Source: Chloroflexi bacterium 54-19
Lineage (GTDB): Bacteria; Chloroflexota; Chloroflexia; Chloroheliales; Chloroheliaceae
DNA: 64,000 nt
Direction: 5' to 3'
Assembly (NCBI GenBank): GCA_001898225.1
Contig: MKTJ01000058.1
Location: 128,132-192,131, forward strand
The notes under the pieces are model-generated. The model had not been told where the DNA came from. It made no database searches and was given only the letters and a program-made list of their open reading frames with translations. A program made the translations under genes and the position numbers. Shown here piece by piece: positions 1-7,656 of this stretch. The first letter of the stretch is position 1; every line of letters starts with the position of its first letter.

Positions 1-165
1 TGGAAAGTGGCTGCACTTATTGGCCCGGCCAGGAAGCGCCCGATATTCCTCTCGTCTAAACCGCCGGTAGCCGCCATTGTTTCATGCTGTCGCGGGCGCC
101 CCTGAAAAGAAATTGATATTAGCACCAGTCTTTAGGCTGAATAAAAGTCCGACCCGGTTAGAGTA

Positions 166-1563
166 ATGTCGAACAACCAACCCGAAGCGTCCCCGGCGTC
201 CGGCAATTCCGGTAGCGCCGTCAAAGATAATAACCAGTTGTTTGCCCGCAAACTGCGCGAGTTGCGGACCCGCACGGGCCTGACCCAGGAACAGTTTGCC
301 GAGGCCGCCTTTTGCTCCGCCGACCACGTGAACAAGATGGAGCGGGGCTTGCGCCTGCCTTCCGCGCAGTTACTTCAGACCATGAACGCCGCTTTCCAGA
401 AGGCCGGTCTGGATAAAAGCCTTTACGAAGAACTCGAAAACCTGCTGCTGGCGTCCAAGTTTGGTGAACAGGTGGTAGCTACCCCGCCCGCACCGGAAAC
501 CACCGCCGTCCCTGCCACGACCGCCGCTCCAGTTGCGACGGAACAACTCTTTGGCCGCTCCGAGAGTATCGAAAAGCTGGTCGAACTCTACCGCCGGGGT
601 CAGGCCAGCCCGGTCGTGATTATCAGCGGGTTGGGCGGCATCGGTAAAAGCGCGGTCGCCGCCGAAATCGCCCGGCAGGTCCAGCCTTTGTTCGCAGGGT
701 TTTTTCAGCAGTCGGCCCGCCGCAATCAGCTTCAAAACGGCAGCGTGATTGCCCCGCTCGAACCGGCAGGCTGGTTGGGTGGCACGTCCCGACCTACCTT
801 TGAAAGTTTAGCCGCGTACCTGGGCAAAATGCTGGAAGCAACTTCGTCGGTAGATGGGAATCTGGTCGAGACCTTGCGCCGGGATAAATATTTGCTGGTG
901 CTGGACAGCCTGGAAGAATGCGAGGAACCGGCCCGCTTTCTGACCGGTCTCGAACGCTTGCTGCAAAACGGCCCTTCCAGGGTAATTATCACCAGCCGGA
1001 TTGTCCCGCCCAACTTCGAGGGGTATCACCTGCACTTGGGCGCGCTCGAACCGGGCCCGGCCATCGAGTTTTTCCGGCAGGAGGGATTGCGCCGCAACCT
1101 GCCGCCGCTCCTGGAAGAAAGCCCCGAAGCCCGGTTGGTCCTGCAAAGCACCATCGAGCATACGGGCGGCCATCCCCAGGCCATGAAGTTTGTGGCCCAC
1201 CGCCTGGGCACCTTTTCGCTCGGCCGGATTATGGACGATTTGAGCCGGACTTACCAGGACGCCGCGGCCCTGGCCCAGCACCCGGCGGGCGGTCTTTACC
1301 GCTATCTCTACCGGGCGGAATGGCTTAAACTGTCGGACCCGGCCCGCCGTTTGCTAGCGGCCATGCAAGACTGGCCCGGCAAAATCGAGGAAAGCCGCCT
1401 GGTCAGCCTGGGTGGGCCGGGGGTAGACCTGGCTCTTGACGAACTGGTCGCGGCCTGTTTCGTGGAGGTGCGTGGCGGTTTTGTCAAAAATTACGCCCTG
1501 CATCCCCTGACCTTCAACCTGCTAAAGACCGGTCTGACAGCCCTGTGGGAGCAGGAAGGTTAA
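166..1563 (+). CDS. XRE-family HTH / STAND (NB-ARC-like) NTPase
   Basis: A 465-residue protein. Residues 25-85 read as an XRE/Cro-type helix-turn-helix (LRTRTGLTQEQFAEAA is the recognition core). A Pro/Ala/Thr linker follows, then a P-loop NTPase of the STAND/NB-ARC type with Walker A GLGGIGKS at residues 155-162, Walker B LLVLD at 243-247 and a sensor-like VIITSR. The C-terminal ~130 residues look like the helical and winged-helix part of such NTPases, with no TPR or WD sensor repeats, so it is short for the class. STAND proteins are nucleotide-gated switches; with a DNA-binding head this one could regulate the locus that starts 133 bp downstream in the same direction. The ATG at 166 has no strong ribosome site. 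The family call is sure; the regulatory role is inferred. Confidence 0.85.
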   Translation: MSNNQPEASPASGNSGSAVKDNNQLFARKLRELRTRTGLTQEQFAEAAFCSADHVNKMERGLRLPSAQLLQTMNAAFQKAGLDKSLYEELENLLLASKFGEQVVATPPAPETTAVPATTAAPVATEQLFGRSESIEKLVELYRRGQASPVVIISGLGGIGKSAVAAEIARQVQPLFAGFFQQSARRNQLQNGSVIAPLEPAGWLGGTSRPTFESLAAYLGKMLEATSSVDGNLVETLRRDKYLLVLDSLEECEEPARFLTGLERLLQNGPSRVIITSRIVPPNFEGYHLHLGALEPGPAIEFFRQEGLRRNLPPLLEESPEARLVLQSTIEHTGGHPQAMKFVAHRLGTFSLGRIMDDLSRTYQDAAALAQHPAGGLYRYLYRAEWLKLSDPARRLLAAMQDWPGKIEESRLVSLGGPGVDLALDELVAACFVEVRGGFVKNYALHPLTFNLLKTGLTALWEQEG

Positions 1564-1696
1564 AAACGCGGGTGGTTTTGTACGGTAGTTGGGCGGGTGC
1601 TGTCCCTGTTAAAGGGTAGGTCGGCGGAATAAAATGAAATTGGAGCCTTTAATAGCAAAAGGCTATCTGAAAGGCTAAAGGGAACACCAGGATAGG

Positions 1697-2551
1697 ATGA
1701 AGGCTACAGTTTTCAAACCGGGCACGCGCCGTCTGATTCTGGCCGGTATCGCCATCGCAGTTCTGTTGCTGCTGGTCGGGGCCGGGGCCTGGCTGGTCGG
1801 GTTTTCCCGGCTCGACCGGCTCGAAACGGCCAGCCGGGACGCTACCGCCGCCGCAAGAGGCAGTTCCAAAGACATCCAGGGGCCGCAAGACCTCGACCCG
1901 GCTTACCAGGCCGCCACCGCCGCCTACCAGAACAAGGATTACCAGACGGCAATTGATAACTTTGGAAAAATCGTCGCGTTCCAGCCCGATTACAAAGATA
2001 GCCTGCCCCTGCTGTTCCTTAGCTATCGCGGCCTGGGCGAGTTGCAAAGTTCCGACCTGGGCAAGCTCGACGCCGCCCCGCAAACCCTGGCCCAGGCGGT
2101 CGGCCTTACCCGGACCGAGAGCGACGGGCTTAAAGCCGGGTTCGCCCGGAACCCGGCCTTGCTCCCGGCTGGTCTTGGCAATTACGACGCCCTGGCCCAG
2201 CGGGTCGCCGACGAGCAGGTCTGGGCCACCGATTACGCTAAAGGCGCGACCATCACGACCCAGCAGCCGGGCTGGTGGGACGACGCCATTACCGCCTGGG
2301 AGCCGGTCTACCAGGGCAACCCCGGCTATTTGAAAGAGGCTGGTGATATGTGGGTGAGCGCCCGGCTGGCCGATACCTACCAGGCTAAAGCGGTCTATCT
2401 GTGCCGGGTCAAGGCCGATTACACCCAGGCCCTGGGCGCTATCAACCGGGCTATCGAGATTGGCCGGAACAGCCACCTGCCCGATACTCGCCAGCGCCTT
2501 TTCGTCCAGTTCTTGAACTTTGTCTACCAGGGCCAGTGCCAGGTAGGCTAG
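1697..2551 (+). CDS. Bitopic membrane protein with extracytoplasmic TPR-like domain (copy 1)
   Basis: A 284-residue protein with a short basic N-terminus (KPGTRR), one membrane helix at about 13-36, then a helical domain outside the cell. The first helical unit (AYQNKDYQTAIDNFGKIVAF) is TPR-like. The last ~80 residues align by eye with the end of the protein encoded at 7657-8754: both carry W-x-D-x-A-[IV]-T-x-W, then D-R/M-WV, then a [DE]YQA motif, a single Cys and a final helix. The two are therefore paralogues flanking the JAMM/UBC/E1 core. No enzymatic motif was seen; an assembly or docking role on the outer face of the membrane complex is inferred. AGGATAGG precedes the ATG. Confidence 0.7.
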   Translation: MKATVFKPGTRRLILAGIAIAVLLLLVGAGAWLVGFSRLDRLETASRDATAAARGSSKDIQGPQDLDPAYQAATAAYQNKDYQTAIDNFGKIVAFQPDYKDSLPLLFLSYRGLGELQSSDLGKLDAAPQTLAQAVGLTRTESDGLKAGFARNPALLPAGLGNYDALAQRVADEQVWATDYAKGATITTQQPGWWDDAITAWEPVYQGNPGYLKEAGDMWVSARLADTYQAKAVYLCRVKADYTQALGAINRAIEIGRNSHLPDTRQRLFVQFLNFVYQGQCQVG

Positions 2552-2571
2552 GGTACGCGGATAACCAGACT

Positions 2572-4260
2572 ATGGAAAAAGTTTTGCGTTCGGAAACGGA
2601 TTACCAGGGACCCCTTTTCACTCGCCCGGTCCGGCTGCTTGTCGCCGCCGAGGCCGAGTTGCTGATGCGGGCGGAAACCCGGCCTTATCTCTCGGACGAC
2701 CTGGAAACGGGCGGTATTTTGGTGGGGCGCTGGCTCGATGAAACCACTCTCCTGGTCTTTACCGCCACCGGGGCCGGACCCCAGGCCGACCACCAGCGCC
2801 TGACTTTTGCCGTAGACGTGGACTATGCCAACCGCCGCCTGGAGGAATTGCGCCTGGCTTATCCCCTGGTGGACTATGTGGGAGAGTGGCACAAACATCC
2901 ACCCCATTTCCCTCGCCCCAGTGTCGGTGATTTGCACACTTCGCTCGAATTGCTGCAAGACCCGGCCTATCCCAACCGCCTCCTGAACCCGATTGTCACC
3001 GAGGCGGCGGGGCAGATAAATATTAACTATTTCTACCTGGACGCCGCCCTGGCCGATTTCGTCCAGCTTCAACCGGAAATCGTAGATGAACGCCGGGTGG
3101 CGGCTTTGCTCGACCCGCCGAGCTTTAGCCCGCCCCGACCTGTTGCGTCTGTAGGGCGCCGCCCGCGGCTTTCGCCTAAAAAGTCGGCCTGGTGGCACAG
3201 CCTGGAAGGCCGCCAGCGTTTGCAGGAGGAAATCAAACAACTTCAAAATCACGGCTACCTGGTTAAGGCCAGCGAGAAGCTCGACGAAAGCACCTGGCGT
3301 ATCCAGGCCGTCGCCACCAAAGGCGCGCCCTCCGAGTTCGAATTTCAATGTGGGGGCAACTACCCGTTCGCCCGGCCCGATTTCTCGGCTTTCGAAGGTG
3401 GCAAGTTCGACGGTCAGGCCCGCTCGGCCCTCCTTTCGAACTGGCAGTCCGAAAATTATCTCTATGAAATCTGCCAGGACGTGCGCCAGCAGCGTAAAGA
3501 CAGCCATAAGCCGGTGCGTCTCTTGGGTTTTATCGGGGCCGGGCTCCTGGTGTTACTGGCCGGGATTTTAATCTGGTTCATATTGCAGCAGAGCAGCCTC
3601 GGCGCAACCCCGCCGGGTCCGGGTAACACCGCCAGCGATATAGCCGGGCAGCAGACCGCGACAGCCCAGGCCGCCTACGCCGCCATCACCGCCTCGGTCC
3701 TGAAGGAACAGGCTACCAAAACGGCCCAGGCCCAGGTTACCGCTACTGCCCAGGCTATCGAACAGGCCAGGGTTGACGCTTTGCAGGCTACCGTCGCGGC
3801 CCAGAACCAGGCCCTTACCGCCGCCGCTCAACCGGCTTCACCTGCGGTCGCGCCGCCGACCCCGGCCCCTTCGGTAGGAGGAAACCCGGAAACAACCCCG
3901 GCCAGCGCCGGTCTGCCTTACCGGCTGGCTATCTACCAGTTGAGCGCCGATTTGTACAACCAGAAACTGGCCCAGGACCACCACGAACCAACCCCTTTTC
4001 ACCTGCTGGCCGAAATGAGTGACGCTTCGCTGGTAGGGTTGGGCTTGAAATTGCAATTTCCGAACACGACGGTCAGTCTGCCGTCCAACCCGTCGATTCT
4101 GACCTCGCCTTTTAACGATTTCGGCCTGGGTTGCCAGCCGGACGCACCTTGCCCGGTAGTGGTGGTGGACGAGAACGGCCAGAATGTCAGCCCGGTGACG
4201 ATTATTCCAAAGTACGACCCGCAGAGCTATTACGTCTTTACGCTCCAACACAACGGTTAA
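2572..4260 (+). CDS. JAMM metalloprotease - UBC-like domain - membrane anchor fusion
   Basis: A 562-residue protein from the ATG at 2572. Residues 1-150 are a JAB/MPN domain with the full JAMM set: E45, H107-x-H109 and S117-x-x-D120 (core WHKHPPHFPRPSVGD). JAMM enzymes are zinc isopeptidases that cut ubiquitin-like proteins. Residues 205-305 resemble an E2/UBC fold: N-terminal helix, strands, YPF-x-RP at 264, then NW with a closing helix. No Cys lies between YP and W, where an E2 would carry its active site. A membrane helix follows at about 317-340, then an Ala/Thr/Gln coiled stretch and a ~170-residue outer domain with two Cys (GCQPDAPC) that could form a disulfide. The protease domain thus faces the cytoplasm. 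The next gene begins 41 bp on. The JAMM call is strong; the UBC fold is by motif and gene context. Confidence 0.85.
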   Translation: MEKVLRSETDYQGPLFTRPVRLLVAAEAELLMRAETRPYLSDDLETGGILVGRWLDETTLLVFTATGAGPQADHQRLTFAVDVDYANRRLEELRLAYPLVDYVGEWHKHPPHFPRPSVGDLHTSLELLQDPAYPNRLLNPIVTEAAGQININYFYLDAALADFVQLQPEIVDERRVAALLDPPSFSPPRPVASVGRRPRLSPKKSAWWHSLEGRQRLQEEIKQLQNHGYLVKASEKLDESTWRIQAVATKGAPSEFEFQCGGNYPFARPDFSAFEGGKFDGQARSALLSNWQSENYLYEICQDVRQQRKDSHKPVRLLGFIGAGLLVLLAGILIWFILQQSSLGATPPGPGNTASDIAGQQTATAQAAYAAITASVLKEQATKTAQAQVTATAQAIEQARVDALQATVAAQNQALTAAAQPASPAVAPPTPAPSVGGNPETTPASAGLPYRLAIYQLSADLYNQKLAQDHHEPTPFHLLAEMSDASLVGLGLKLQFPNTTVSLPSNPSILTSPFNDFGLGCQPDAPCPVVVVDENGQNVSPVTIIPKYDPQSYYVFTLQHNG

Positions 4261-4301
4261 GATTGGGAATTTGAGGCTAAACCAGTTTTTCAGGAACGCC
4301 A

Positions 4302-5531
4302 ATGAGTTTACGCAACCGCCCGCCGCAGCCCTGGCCCGCCAACCTGGCCGGCCAGGACCGCTTACAACAGGAAATAGCCGAACTAAACCAGGTGGCCGGA
4401 AACGGTGAGGTTACCCTGGGCGATTTACCGGAAGGCCAGACCGTCCTTATCGTACCGACCGCCGACCCGCCCGGCTACCTGCTCTATTTCAAGACCGGGC
4501 CGGACTATCCTTTCGAGCCTCCTTCTCTACTGGCCGAGAAGAACGGGCGGCAGTTATCGCTCAGTTCGCGGACCATCACCAACTGGCGGCCCGATAACCG
4601 TTTGGCCGAGGTCGTGGTCGAGCTGACCAACCACGCCAACCAGCGCCGTTTCCTGGTCCTGGGTGGTCTTTTCGGGCTGGCGGTAGTCTTCATGGTGGCC
4701 CTGGCCTTGCTCCTCTTTTTAGGCGGCGAAACCCGGCTGGAACAATCGAGCGCGGAGGCGACCGCGGGGTCTATCAATACTCAACTGGCCCGGAGTAACG
4801 ACCGCCTCAACACGGCCATCGCCCAGGCTACCGCCACGGTTATCGCCGACCCTAAACTCGGTGCCGCGCCCAACCCAACCCTGACAGCGGCGGTAAATGA
4901 CCTTGTAAACGTGCGTAACCAGAACGAAAGCGCCCTGGCGACCGTGACGGCGGTGGCCCGCGCCAACCTGACCGCCACGGCGGCGGCGGTAATCAAGGCC
5001 AATAACGAAACCCAGGCGGCTTATCTACAAAATTTGACCGCCACGGCAGTTGCCCAGCAGCAGTTAACGGTCCAGGCGCAGCAACAACTAACGGCGGCGG
5101 CCCAGGCCCAGTTGACCGCTGCCGCCCGGCAACAGCTAACAGCCTCGGCCCGCCAGCGCTTGACTGCCGCCGCTAAAACCGCTGCGGCCCAGCCCCGGCC
5201 CACGGCTACATCTGCCCCGGTGCCGCCAACTCCTACCCTGGCCCAGGCCGCTCCACCCGCGCCGACGGATACAGCGGTCCCGCCGCCGCCACCGACCGAG
5301 GCCCCGGCCCCACCGCCCGCACAGCCGACCCCTGTGCCGCCTACGCCTACTCCGGTCCCGGCGCAACCTCAACCAACCCAACCCCCGGCGCAGCCGCCCC
5401 CGGTCCCGCCGACGCCAGTACCGGACCAGGCCCAGCCAACGCCCGCGCCGACCCCCACTCCGCTTGAGCATAACCGGAAACAGCCTGGAACGCCCCCTGG
5501 TAACGGGAATGGCGGGGGAGGCGGCAAATGA
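4302..5531 (+). CDS. Membrane-anchored Cys-less UBC-like protein with Ala/Thr and Pro-rich stalk
   Basis: A 409-residue protein. Residues 15-112 resemble an E2/UBC fold: helix QDRLQQEIAELN, the E2 signature DYPFEPPSLL at 68-77, NWRPDNRLAEVV at 94-105 and a last helix. The entire protein contains no cysteine, so it cannot form a ubiquitin thioester; a UEV- or RWD-like binding role is the natural reading. One membrane helix spans about 118-140. Outside lies an Ala/Gln/Thr helical stalk with LTAAA-type heptad-like repeats (about 150-285), then roughly 110 residues of Pro/Thr/Ala and a Gly-rich tip, as in wall-spanning stalks. Its stop codon overlaps the ATG of the next gene (ATGA), so translation is probably coupled. 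Confidence 0.72.
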   Translation: MSLRNRPPQPWPANLAGQDRLQQEIAELNQVAGNGEVTLGDLPEGQTVLIVPTADPPGYLLYFKTGPDYPFEPPSLLAEKNGRQLSLSSRTITNWRPDNRLAEVVVELTNHANQRRFLVLGGLFGLAVVFMVALALLLFLGGETRLEQSSAEATAGSINTQLARSNDRLNTAIAQATATVIADPKLGAAPNPTLTAAVNDLVNVRNQNESALATVTAVARANLTATAAAVIKANNETQAAYLQNLTATAVAQQQLTVQAQQQLTAAAQAQLTAAARQQLTASARQRLTAAAKTAAAQPRPTATSAPVPPTPTLAQAAPPAPTDTAVPPPPPTEAPAPPPAQPTPVPPTPTPVPAQPQPTQPPAQPPPVPPTPVPDQAQPTPAPTPTPLEHNRKQPGTPPGNGNGGGGGK

Positions 5532-6433
5532 TATTCCTCCTGGCGTTTATTGTGGTGGAATCGGTCGTGTTGTTTACGGGGTGCGGGCTGGCCTTTAACC
5601 TGGCGATGGACAGCCGCACCCTGAACGTGCCGCTCGTAATTGGTTGCGGTGGGGCTGGGCTGGTGCTTGGAATCGTGTTCGCCTGGCTGGTGCGGCGGTT
5701 TTTCGACAAAGCCCCGGCGGTCGCCTGGGTCTGGCTCTATACCTTTTTGACAGGCTGGGTTATCGGCGGTGGGGTCTATTACCTGACCGTGGCCGAAGCC
5801 GACCGCCCCTGGATTTTAATAGCCATGAGTTGCTGCCTGGGGACTTTGCCCGGCCTGGGGATGGGCTGGTTACTGGCCCGGATACGCCCGGCCCTCTGGT
5901 TGAAAGTCCCGGTAGCCCCGGCCCAACCACAGGTCCAGGCCGGGCAAGCCTTCTTTATGGCCCCGGCAACCGTCCCGGCCCTTGCTTCCGGTCCTGCCGG
6001 GACAAATCTGCCGCTCTTACCACCGGTCGGCCAGGATTCGCCGGGGTTGTCACCTTACGCGATAAGCCCGGCCTCTTATTACGACCCGGCGGCTTTGCAG
6101 AAACGTTTAAAAGAGGAAACCGTCCAGCTTGAACTGGCCCATCCCGGTGCGAGTTCCGAGGTGGTCCCGCTGGCGGCAGACCGCGCCGCCGTAATCTTCA
6201 ACCTGGTCAACTATTTAGGGGAGCTAAAGTTTTATATTGTTTGCGGGGCGGATTATCCCGCTGAGCCGCCCGAAGAAGTCTTTTTGGAGTTTGTTCCGAA
6301 CGGGCAGGAAGCCGCCGCCCCTTTGAAAATCGAGTACGAAGGGGCGGCCCTCGACGACTGGCAGCCCGGTTACGACCTGGAAGCAATCGTTAAAGATGCT
6401 GCCTTGCAGGTCGAGGAATCAATGATTAGTTGA
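5528..6433 (+). CDS. Four-helix membrane protein with C-terminal UBC-like domain
   Basis: A 301-residue protein. Four hydrophobic segments fill residues 1-125; positive loops (RRFFDK, then ARIRPALWLK) place both ends in the cytoplasm. After a Pro/Ala linker, residues 180-301 form the third UBC-like domain of the locus: helix LQKRLKEETVQLE, signature DYPAEPPEEVFLEF with Y243-P244, then DDWQPGYDLEAIV and a last helix. No Cys lies in the stretch after YP where the E2 active site would be. One Cys sits five residues before YP (CGADYP), the same place as in the JAMM fusion (CGGNYP). It overlaps the upstream gene by four bases and ends six bases before the E1-like gene. The membrane part matches no family I recognise; it could fill the place of an ESX channel component, but that is conjecture. 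Confidence 0.7.
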   Translation: MIFLLAFIVVESVVLFTGCGLAFNLAMDSRTLNVPLVIGCGGAGLVLGIVFAWLVRRFFDKAPAVAWVWLYTFLTGWVIGGGVYYLTVAEADRPWILIAMSCCLGTLPGLGMGWLLARIRPALWLKVPVAPAQPQVQAGQAFFMAPATVPALASGPAGTNLPLLPPVGQDSPGLSPYAISPASYYDPAALQKRLKEETVQLELAHPGASSEVVPLAADRAAVIFNLVNYLGELKFYIVCGADYPAEPPEEVFLEFVPNGQEAAAPLKIEYEGAALDDWQPGYDLEAIVKDAALQVEESMIS

Positions 6434-6439
6434 GGTCAA

Positions 6440-7639
6440 ATGTACATTCTCGTTAGCGAAAATTTTATTGCCGGTCTGACCACCGCCCCTCAACCGGAGG
6501 GACGCCTTTACGGCGAATACCTGCCCGGCGAGGACGTGGCCCGGTTCTGGGAAGAAACCACCCGCCCGGCCCAGGCGTTAGGCTGGTGGCGGCAGGGACA
6601 CGAACCGGAGTGGCCTGAAGGGGCCGGGGAGCCGGAAGAAGGCCAGTTTTTAGCCTTGATTTTGGGCCAGGAAATCACCTTTTATCGCCGGGAACAGGGC
6701 CGGTGGCAACCCCAGCCCCACGAAGTAATGAACCTTTACACCGATTTTGGCTCGCGCCAGCAGGGCCTTTTCGACCTGAAACTACTGGCCGGGAAACGGG
6801 TCGCCATCGTTGGCCTGGGGAGCGGCGGGTCGCTGGTGGCTGCGCAACTGGCGAAAGCCGGGGTCGGCCACTTCGAATTGTTCGACTTCGACCGGCTGGG
6901 GTCCGGTAATATCAGCCGTCACCTGTGCGGGTTGCGCGACCTGGGCCGCCTGAAAGTGGCGGCAGTCAAGGATGCCCTTGAAAATACCAATCCCTTTGTC
7001 GAGGTCAATACTTATCCTTATGACATCACCCGGCACCTATCCGAGGTCGAAATTATTCTGGCCGGGTGCGACCTGGTGGTCGGGGCCGCCGATTCCGAGG
7101 TGGCTAAAGGCGAAATCAACCGGCTGGCGGTCAGGTTGCGCAAACCGGCGGTCTATGGCGCGGTCTACGACATGGGTTACGGGGGCGACATTTTCCGCTA
7201 CCAGCCGCCCGCCGGGGCCTGTTACGCCTGTTTTAAGGAGTCGACCAGGGATATTTTCCAGGACGCGCCCCGCGCCGAAGTTCTCGACTACGGCAAAATC
7301 GCGCCCCAACCGGCCCTGGAAATGGACGTGACTATTATCGGTTCGCTGGTGGCGCGGGTGGTCCTGGCTGAACTCCTGGCGGGCGACCCTCTTTCGCAAC
7401 TCGAAAGACTCCCGGCCAACTGGGTTATCTGGGGCAACCGGCCCTGGGAAGGCTGGATTTTTGACGAACCGCTCCAGAGCCGCTTTGTCGAAATCAGCCG
7501 CGACCCGACCTGCCCGGTCTGCCAGCACGATTTGTTTATCCAGGAAAAGCTCGGACTCGCCCCGGACGAAGCGGCCCGCCAGGCCGCCGCGTTACTGGCG
7601 AGTCTCGAAAACAAGCGCCCGCCCGAACCGGCCAGCTAA
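6440..7639 (+). CDS. ThiF/MoeB/E1-like adenylating enzyme
   Basis: A 399-residue protein. The Rossmann ATP-binding loop GLGSGGS is at 125-131, followed by FDFDRLGSGNISRH (D149, D151, N157, R160) and K172, all typical of E1-like enzymes that adenylate the C-terminus of a ubiquitin-like protein. Two Cys pairs, C261-x-x-C264 and C358-x-x-C361, should bind the structural zinc of this superfamily. Between C264 and C358 there is no Cys, so the crossover loop lacks the thioester cysteine. The first ~110 residues form a separate domain I do not recognise. The enzyme may adenylate without passing a thioester on, which fits the Cys-less UBC partners encoded just upstream. GAGG precedes the ATG closely. 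The family is sure; the substrate is unknown. Confidence 0.9.
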   Translation: MYILVSENFIAGLTTAPQPEGRLYGEYLPGEDVARFWEETTRPAQALGWWRQGHEPEWPEGAGEPEEGQFLALILGQEITFYRREQGRWQPQPHEVMNLYTDFGSRQQGLFDLKLLAGKRVAIVGLGSGGSLVAAQLAKAGVGHFELFDFDRLGSGNISRHLCGLRDLGRLKVAAVKDALENTNPFVEVNTYPYDITRHLSEVEIILAGCDLVVGAADSEVAKGEINRLAVRLRKPAVYGAVYDMGYGGDIFRYQPPAGACYACFKESTRDIFQDAPRAEVLDYGKIAPQPALEMDVTIIGSLVARVVLAELLAGDPLSQLERLPANWVIWGNRPWEGWIFDEPLQSRFVEISRDPTCPVCQHDLFIQEKLGLAPDEAARQAAALLASLENKRPPEPAS

Positions 7640-7656
7640 TTTTTCAGGGGAGAGTT

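Noticed and set aside
1..165. Gene or RNA at the left edge
   Set aside because: No open frame with plausible codon use; only a weak TTGATA-like -35 was seen without a matching -10.
2401..2571. Upstream extension of the JAMM gene from a GTG at 2401
   Set aside because: It overlaps the preceding gene by 150 bases, is Pro/Arg-rich like a shadow frame, and the JAMM domain starts at the ATG at 2572.
4900..5470. Repetitive Ala/Thr/Gln and Pro stretch as a non-coding repeat array
   Set aside because: It stays in frame, keeps amino-acid pattern and lies inside a gene with a clear N-terminal domain.
4508..5471. Minus-strand frames rich in Arg, Gly and Trp over the stalk region
   Set aside because: Composition is that of reverse-complemented Pro/Ala codons; no ribosome sites.
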